Positions 58,912-64,000 of a stretch of DNA of 64,000 nucleotides are shown one piece after another; the stretch's first letter is position 1, and every line of letters begins with the position of its first letter. The stretch is taken from contig NZ_JBEYYO010000004.1 of NCBI RefSeq assembly GCF_040645615.1, forward strand, positions 1 to 64,000. The letters run 5' to 3'. The translations under genes and the position numbers were made by a program. The stretch comes from Glycomyces sp040645615 (GTDB lineage Bacteria > Actinomycetota > Actinomycetes > Mycobacteriales > Micromonosporaceae). The notes beneath the pieces were generated by a model, which was not told where the DNA came from, searched no databases, and was given only the letters and a program-made list of their open reading frames with translations.

Positions 58912-60195
58912 GTGCCAGTGCAACGCACTTACGTCCTCGACACCTCGGTTCTGCTGTCAGATCCAGGTGCGTTCTCACGGTTCGACGAACACCACGTGGT
59001 CATCCCGCTCGTCGTCGTCGGCGAGCTGGAAGCCAAACGCCACCATCCCGAGCTGGGCTGGTTCGCCCGGGAGTGCCTCAGGCGCCTCGACGAACTGCGC
59101 ATCCGGCACGGGCGCCTCGACCAGCCGATCGCGATCGGGGACCACGGCGGTTCCTTCCGCGTCGAGCTCAACCACGTCGACACCTCCGGCCTTCCGGCCG
59201 GGTTCGCGCTCGACTCCAACGATTCGCGCATCATCGCCGTCACCCGGGCCCTGGGCCTGGAGGGCGCCGACTCGGTGCTGGTCACCAAGGACATGCCGCT
59301 GCGCGTCAAGGCCTCCGCGGTGGGCATCCCCACCGAGGAGTACCGGCACGGGCAGGCCGCCGACCCGACCTGGTCGGGCATGGCCGAGCTGTCGGTGCCC
59401 GACGAGCTGATCGACGCCCTGTTCGAAGGCGGCGAGGCCGACCTCCCGCCCGATGTGGACCTGCCGTGCCACACCGGGCTCGTGCTCAACGGCAACGGAT
59501 CCAAGGCGCTGGGCCGGGTCACCGTCGACAAGCAGATCCAGCTCGTGCGCGGCCGGGAGGCCTTCGGCGTCCACGGCCGCTCCGCCGAGCAGCGCGTCGC
59601 GATCGACCTGCTGCTCGACCCCGAGATCGGGATCGTCTCGCTCGGCGGGAAGGCCGGTACGGGCAAGTCGGCGATGGCGCTCGCGGCGGGCCTGGAGCAG
59701 GTCCTGGAGCGGGAGCTGTTCAAGAAGGTCATCGTGTTCCGCCCGCTGTACGCCGTGGGCGGCCAGCAGTTGGGCTACCTGCCCGGCTCCGAGGGCGAGA
59801 AGATGAGCCCGTGGGGCCAGGCCGTGTTCGACACGCTCGGCGCGGTCACCGACGACAACGTCATCTCCGAGGTCCTCGAACGCGGGATGCTGGAGGTCCT
59901 GCCGCTCACCCACATCAGGGGGCGCAGCCTGCACGACGCGTTCGTGATCGTCGACGAGGCCCAGTCGCTGGAGCGCGGCGTGCTCCTGACGGTGCTCTCG
60001 CGGATCGGGCAGGGCTCCAAAGTGGTCCTCACCCACGACGTGGCCCAGCGCGACAACCTGCGGGTCGGCCGCCACGACGGCGTCGCCAGCGTCATCGACG
60101 TACTCAAGGGCCACCCACTGTTCGCCCACGTCACGCTTACGCGCAGTGAGCGTTCCGAGATCGCCGAGATGGTCACCAACCTGCTCGAAGGCTGA
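58912..60195 (+). CDS. phoH: PIN-PhoH protein (PhoH2-type)
   Basis: 427 residues; GTG 58912 with GGGAGG 5 nt upstream. The N-terminal PIN RNase domain has acidic residues D10 (VLDTSVLL), E38, D104 (DSNDSRI) and D127 (TKDMPL). The C-terminal PhoH ATPase has Walker A GGKAGTGKS (about 245-253) and Walker B VIVDEAQ (about 345-351). The mycobacterial homologue PhoH2 (Rv1095) unwinds and cleaves RNA, often as part of a VapBC-like arrangement; no antitoxin gene is visible here. Divergent from the FtsK-like unit. Confidence 0.95.
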   Translation: MPVQRTYVLDTSVLLSDPGAFSRFDEHHVVIPLVVVGELEAKRHHPELGWFARECLRRLDELRIRHGRLDQPIAIGDHGGSFRVELNHVDTSGLPAGFALDSNDSRIIAVTRALGLEGADSVLVTKDMPLRVKASAVGIPTEEYRHGQAADPTWSGMAELSVPDELIDALFEGGEADLPPDVDLPCHTGLVLNGNGSKALGRVTVDKQIQLVRGREAFGVHGRSAEQRVAIDLLLDPEIGIVSLGGKAGTGKSAMALAAGLEQVLERELFKKVIVFRPLYAVGGQQLGYLPGSEGEKMSPWGQAVFDTLGAVTDDNVISEVLERGMLEVLPLTHIRGRSLHDAFVIVDEAQSLERGVLLTVLSRIGQGSKVVLTHDVAQRDNLRVGRHDGVASVIDVLKGHPLFAHVTLTRSERSEIAEMVTNLLEG

Positions 60196-60264
60196 GCCGC
60201 GAGCTCTGGCATGCTGTGTCCCGGGCGTCTGTCCACAGACGCCCGGGACACAGGAGTAGAGCGC

Positions 60265-60948
60265 ATGATCCCACTGCTGACCCGCTACGGCGCGAAACTC
60301 GCCGCCGTGCTCGTCCTCGCACTCGGGGCCGTCATCGTCGTGAACGCCGTGACCGACGACCCCGCCGAACTCGACGCCCAGCACCCCAGCAACCTCGCCG
60401 CCGAGAAGCAGGCCGAGGCCGAGGAGGCGTACGAAGAGGTCCGGTACCTGCACGTCAACTACATCGAGGAGACCGCGGGGGCCGACGTCGACGTCAAGGC
60501 CGAAGCGGTCGCCGACTTCGCGATCGACCGCGCCGCGAACCTGGACAAAGCGCAGGAGGACGCGGACAAGGCCGCCGAGGAGGCCGCCGCCGCGGCCGCC
60601 GCGAACACCAACCCCACCTCGGTCGAGATCCCCGGCTCGTGCAGCGAGTACTCGGGGAACAAGGCCACCGGTTGCGCGATGGCGACCGAGCGCGGCCACG
60701 ACATGGAGCAGGTCGGCTGCCTCGTGGCCCTGTGGAACCGCGAATCGGGCTGGAACGAGAAGGCCGCCAACGGCATCGGCGCCTACGGCATCCCCCAGGC
60801 CCTCCCCGGCTCGAAGATGGAGAGCGCAGGATCGGACTGGGAGACCAACCCGGTCACCCAGATCAAATGGGGTCTGGGCTACATCGAAGGCCGCTACGGG
60901 ACCCCGTGCTCGGCCTGGGCCCACTCCGAAGAAGTCGGCTGGTACTAG
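60265..60948 (+). CDS. Secreted/anchored transglycosylase-like protein 1
   Basis: 227 residues from ATG 60265 (AGGAG 8 nt upstream). An N-terminal signal anchor (about 10-30), a coiled Ala/Glu-rich stalk (about 45-113) and a C-terminal lysozyme-like domain with candidate catalytic E160 (LWNRESGWNEKA) and GIGAYGIPQALPGSKM, the layout of Rpf/SLT-type aggregation-promoting domains. Four cysteines (C126, C137, C152 and one in GTPCSAW) probably form disulfides. Probable peptidoglycan hydrolase. The next gene is a tandem copy. Confidence 0.87.
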   Translation: MIPLLTRYGAKLAAVLVLALGAVIVVNAVTDDPAELDAQHPSNLAAEKQAEAEEAYEEVRYLHVNYIEETAGADVDVKAEAVADFAIDRAANLDKAQEDADKAAEEAAAAAAANTNPTSVEIPGSCSEYSGNKATGCAMATERGHDMEQVGCLVALWNRESGWNEKAANGIGAYGIPQALPGSKMESAGSDWETNPVTQIKWGLGYIEGRYGTPCSAWAHSEEVGWY

Positions 60949-60956
60949 ACGCACAC

Positions 60957-60987
60957 GGCTGGGGCGGCCTCGCCGCCCCGGCCTTTT
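60957..60987 (+). terminator. Terminator between the tandem copies
   Basis: Stem GGGGCGGC/GCCGCCCC (60961-60968 and 60972-60979) with outer GGC/GCC pairing, followed by TTTT. Confidence 0.8.
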
Positions 60988-61017
60988 CCCTTCTCCCCCA
61001 CCACCCCCGGAGGGCCG

Positions 61018-61689
61018 ATGCTCCCCCGCCTGACCCGATACGCCGCCCGGATCGCCGCCTGCCTTCTGCTCGCCCTCGGCGCCGTCATCGCCGTCTCGGC
61101 CGTCACCGACCGGCCCTCCGACGAGGACGCGAACCACCCGAGCCAGCTCGCGGCCGAGAACCAGGCCGACGCCGAGGCCGCCTACGACGACATCCGCGGC
61201 CACCACCTCAACTACATCGCCGCCACCGCCGGAGCCGACGTCTCGGTCAAGGCCGACGCCGTGGCCGACTACGCCGCGGACAAGGCCGAAGGCCTGGACG
61301 AGGCCCAGAAGGCCGCCGACCAGGCCGCCGAAGAGGCCGCGCGCAACACCAACCCGACGTCAGTGAACATCCCGTCCAGCTGCGGCGAATACTCCGGCAA
61401 CCGCGCCACCGGCTGCGCGATCACCCTCGAATGGGGCTTCGACCTGGAGCAGTTCGCGTGCCTGGAGGTCCTGTGGAACCGCGAGTCGGGCTGGAACGAA
61501 CTGGCCGCCAACTCGATCGGCGCCTACGGCATCCCCCAGGCCTACCCGGGGAACAAGATGTCCTCCGAAGGCGACGACTGGCAGACCAACCCGGTCACCC
61601 AGATCCGCTGGGGCCTGGGCTACATCTCCGGCCGCTACGACGACCCGTGCGGGGCGCTGGCCCAGTCCGACGCCGAAGGCTTCTACTGA
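61018..61689 (+). CDS. Secreted/anchored transglycosylase-like protein 2 (tandem paralogue)
   Basis: 223 residues; GGAGG 4 nt before the ATG. Same plan as its neighbour: signal anchor (about 8-30), Ala/Asp-rich coiled stalk and lysozyme-like domain with E156 (LWNRESGWNELA) and GAYGIPQAYPGNKM. The copies share both ends and the cysteines but differ in stalk length and in the residues around the cleft. Its last 330 bp overlap, on the opposite strand, the open frame of the DUF998-like gene. Confidence 0.87.
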   Translation: MLPRLTRYAARIAACLLLALGAVIAVSAVTDRPSDEDANHPSQLAAENQADAEAAYDDIRGHHLNYIAATAGADVSVKADAVADYAADKAEGLDEAQKAADQAAEEAARNTNPTSVNIPSSCGEYSGNRATGCAITLEWGFDLEQFACLEVLWNRESGWNELAANSIGAYGIPQAYPGNKMSSEGDDWQTNPVTQIRWGLGYISGRYDDPCGALAQSDAEGFY

Positions 61690-62364
61690 TTCGTCGGCGG
61701 CCGAGCGGCGCTTGAGGAACGAGCCGACCACCGCGAGCGCGACCAGCCCGGAGACGATCGTCAGGCGCTGGAGCAGGCCGCCCATCTCCAGCCACTGCGG
61801 GCGGCCTACGGCGAACCACTCCAGGACGTACGGGGCCGACGTCAAGGTCAGGACGCCCACCGAGAACCAGCCGCACACGATCGAGGCGGTCGCGCTGCGC
61901 TCCTCGCCGGGGGCGTTGCGGCGCAGCCAGCGGCCCAGGACGATCCCGAGCGCGGCCATGGTGCAGAACGCGGCGAACGCGGCGTAGCGGTGCACGAAGT
62001 GGCCCGTCGAGAAGTGCGCGACCCCTTCGGGGTCGGAGGGCACGATCGCCACGACGCTGATGAACGCGGCCCAGGTGTACAGCGTCCACGGCAGCCAGCG
62101 CGGCAGGCCGCCGACGGCGCGGGCCATGAGGCCGAACGCGGCGGCGCCGAGCGCGAACAGGCCCAGTGAGACGGGCAGGAGCCAGCCCAGCGGGGTGTAG
62201 AGGTGGACGCTGACGACCGCGTACAGGGGGTTGAGGCCCGAGGTCAGGTGCAGGATCACCATGGCGAGGGCGCCGGCGGCGAGCGACGTGTAGCCGACGT
62301 TCGCGAATCCTTTGAGGACGGAGGTGCGGTCGTCCCGATTCACTGCGGGGGCAAAAGAAACCAT
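61360..62364 (-). CDS. DUF998-like membrane protein with antisense extension
   Basis: 334 residues as an open frame; ATG 62364 has GAGG 8 nt upstream. Residues 1-215 contain about six transmembrane helices with the DUF998 style (IVPSDPEGVAHFSTGHFVHRY, WFSVGVLTLTSAPYVLEWF). After SFLKRRSAADES (about 225) the frame runs on for about 110 residues antisense to the transglycosylase gene, with shadow-like composition. The real protein probably ended near 225, its stop being lost by mutation, error or frame drift. Function of the family is unknown. Confidence 0.75.
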   Translation of the reverse strand: MVSFAPAVNRDDRTSVLKGFANVGYTSLAAGALAMVILHLTSGLNPLYAVVSVHLYTPLGWLLPVSLGLFALGAAAFGLMARAVGGLPRWLPWTLYTWAAFISVVAIVPSDPEGVAHFSTGHFVHRYAAFAAFCTMAALGIVLGRWLRRNAPGEERSATASIVCGWFSVGVLTLTSAPYVLEWFAVGRPQWLEMGGLLQRLTIVSGLVALAVVGSFLKRRSAADESVEAFGVGLGQRPARVVVAAGDVAQAPADLGDRVGLPVVAFGGHLVPRVGLGDAVGADRVGGQFVPARLAVPQDLQARELLQVEAPFEGDRAAGGAVAGVFAAAGRDVH

Positions 62365-62522
62365 GTAGAAATCCTCGCGATTTCGGGCCGCCGAATCAGT
62401 GACGCGGACACCCGAATCGCTCCCCCCGCCTGCACCAGCGCCGTGGTACCGCTGGCCCTACCGCGCGCGGTCCTGCCCCGCACCGGGCCCGTGCGGGCGG
62501 GCGCGTGTGGGAGGCTTGGCGG

Positions 62523-64000
62523 GTGAACGAGTTGGCCGGAGCCCTATCCCCGTACCTGCGTCAGCACGCCGAGAATCCGGTGGCGTGGCGCCAGTGGAGC
62601 CCCGAGGCGCTCGCCGAGGCCGAGCGGCGCGAGGTCCCGCTGCTCATCTCGATCGGCTATTCGACGTGCCACTGGTGCCATGTGATGGCGCACGAGTCGT
62701 TCGAGGACGCGACGGTGGCCGCTTCGATCAACGACCGGTTCGTGGCGGTGAAGGTCGACCGTGAGGAGCGGCCGGATCTGGACGCGGTGTACATGCAGGC
62801 CACGATGGCGATCACGGGGCAGGGCGGGTGGCCGATGACGGTGTTCGCCTTCCCCGACGGGACCCCGTTCTTCGCCGGGACGTACTTTCCCAAGACGCAT
62901 TTCCTGCGCCTGCTCGACGCGGTGCACGCGGCGTGGTCGGACCAGCGTGAGGAGCTGCGGACGCAGGGGGCGGCGATCGTGGAGGCGAGCGCGGCGGGTG
63001 GCGCGGCGTTCGCGGACGTGACCGTGGCGTGTCCGCTGGACGGGCCGTGCCCGCCCGCGCCGCCGGTGCGATCGGCGTCTCTGGACTCGGGCGCGGAGGT
63101 GATCTTGGCTGCGGCCGACCGTGTCAACGGCGGTTTCGGGTCGGCACCGAAGTTCCCGGGGGTCCCGGCGCTGCGGTTCCTGCTGGACGCGTATGTGCGC
63201 ACCGGGGAGGCGCGGCTGCTCGACCACGTGCGCTTGACCGCCGAGCGGATGGCGCGCGGCGGGATCTACGACCAGCTCGAGGGCGGCTTCGCCCGGTACA
63301 GTGTGGACGCTTCGTGGACGGTGCCGCACTTCGAGAAGATGCTGTACGACAACGCCGAGCTCCTGTGGCTGTATGCGCGTCTCTACGGCGAGGGCGATCT
63401 GTTCGCGCGCGTCGCCGACGAGACCGCGGCGTTCCTGCTGGAGCGGTTCTCGACTTCTGAGGGCGGTTTCGCGGCGGCGTTCGACGCCGACACCGACGGC
63501 GTGGAGGGCCTCACCTACGTGTGGACGACCGCCGAGCTCGAGGCGGTGCTGGGCGAGGACGCGGCCTGGGCGGCCGAGGCGTTCGGCATCGACGCGGCGA
63601 ACCCGAACTTCGAGCACGGCGCGAACGTGCTGGAACTGCCGCGCGATCCCGAGGACGGGGCGCGTCTGGCGGCGGTGCGGCACCGGCTTCTGGCCGCGCG
63701 GCGCGAGCGGCCGCAGCCGGGCCGGGACGACAAGGTCGTGGCGGCGTGGAACGGCTTGGCGATCGCGGCGCTGGCGGAGTATGCGACGCGCACGGGCCAC
63801 CGCGACTCGCTCCTGGCGGCCGAGCGGGCCGCTGAGCTGCTGCACCGGGTCCACGTGGGCGAGGACGGCCGTCTGGCGCGGGTCTCGTTGGGCGGCAACG
63901 CTTCTACGGCGCCGGGAATCCTGGAGGACTACGCGGCGGTGGCGTTGGGGTTCCTGCGTCTGGGCGGGGTGTGGACCGAACGCGCGCAGGCGCTGTTGGA
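62523..64000 (+). CDS. Thioredoxin-domain DUF255 protein (YyaL/SSP411-like), partial
   Basis: 492 residues are visible; the gene runs off the window. GTG 62523 has GGGAGG 8 nt upstream. The start (MNELAGALSPYLRQHAENPV, WRQWSPEAL) and the CHWCHVM redox motif (C49, C52) identify the DUF255 thioredoxin-like domain. GGWPMTVF, FAGTYFP and KFPG follow, then the six-hairpin glycosidase-like part (RMARGGIYDQLEGGFARYS, WTVPHFEKMLYDNAEL). Role unknown. In mycobacteria the homologue (Rv1084, from memory) lies close to the Rv1086-like prenyltransferase. Confidence 0.92.
   Translation, partial: MNELAGALSPYLRQHAENPVAWRQWSPEALAEAERREVPLLISIGYSTCHWCHVMAHESFEDATVAASINDRFVAVKVDREERPDLDAVYMQATMAITGQGGWPMTVFAFPDGTPFFAGTYFPKTHFLRLLDAVHAAWSDQREELRTQGAAIVEASAAGGAAFADVTVACPLDGPCPPAPPVRSASLDSGAEVILAAADRVNGGFGSAPKFPGVPALRFLLDAYVRTGEARLLDHVRLTAERMARGGIYDQLEGGFARYSVDASWTVPHFEKMLYDNAELLWLYARLYGEGDLFARVADETAAFLLERFSTSEGGFAAAFDADTDGVEGLTYVWTTAELEAVLGEDAAWAAEAFGIDAANPNFEHGANVLELPRDPEDGARLAAVRHRLLAARRERPQPGRDDKVVAAWNGLAIAALAEYATRTGHRDSLLAAERAAELLHRVHVGEDGRLARVSLGGNASTAPGILEDYAAVALGFLRLGGVWTERAQALL

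Overview
The window is chromosomal DNA from a high-G+C actinobacterium. The signs are pervasive GC-rich codon use, GTG and TTG starts, leaderless genes with TANNNT-type -10 boxes, an ESX (type VII) secretion locus with two mycosins, a CvnA/CvnB conservon pair, ehu-type amino-acid/ectoine uptake genes, GTP-dependent PEPCK and an actinobacterial CtaD. Gene content and the Pro/Gln-rich ESX accessory proteins fit a Glycomyces- or Micromonosporales-like organism, but the genus cannot be fixed from sequence alone.

Layout. 1-0.65 kb: promoter and leader of a leftward rRNA operon whose 16S gene lies outside the window. 0.65-4.4 kb: leftward rpmA, rplU and rne (RNase E/G). 4.5-6.6 kb: two related membrane-anchored secreted-domain proteins. 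6.6-34 kb: a large ESX/type VII secretion region. It holds eccE plus a coupled Pro-rich partner, mycosin 1, an esxA/esxB-like WXG100 pair, a PPE-like protein with an EF-hand loop, mycosin 2, a leftward accessory cassette (EspC-like protein, large WXG-like protein, lipoprotein, three membrane proteins), a rightward four-gene unit that includes an alkyltransferase-like protein, two further membrane proteins, and then eccC divergent from eccD-eccB. 34-36 kb: a PGYGQQ-repeat membrane protein and a secreted SGNH esterase. 36-40 kb: a GntR/FCD regulator divergent from ehuBCDA. 40-45 kb: ktrAB potassium uptake and a shortened conservon (sensor kinase and roadblock protein only). 45.6-53.4 kb: ctaD, a nicotinamidase, an ECF-type sigma factor with its membrane partner, a short-chain cis-prenyltransferase, pckG, a palindromic MITE-like element and a tiny membrane protein. 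53.4-58.7 kb: a leftward unit built around a non-ESX FtsK/SpoIIIE-like ATPase with a WXG100-sized helical protein at its head. 58.9-64 kb: PIN-PhoH, two tandem transglycosylase-like proteins, a DUF998-like membrane protein and the start of a DUF255 thioredoxin-domain protein.

How the parts work together. EccB, EccC, EccD, EccE and the mycosins form the secretion membrane complex. The WXG100 pair, the PPE-like protein and the large WXG-like protein are probable substrates, and the 14.3-26.5 kb genes are probable accessory or effector cargo. The FtsK-centred unit at 54-58.7 kb resembles a minimal, ESX-like motor plus small-helical-protein module with no EccB/D/E or mycosin beside it. It is my best candidate for an undescribed system. 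DUF255, short cis-prenyltransferase and PhoH genes occurring together recall the mycobacterial Rv1084-Rv1095 neighbourhood (from memory), so the right-hand part is probably old core chromosome.
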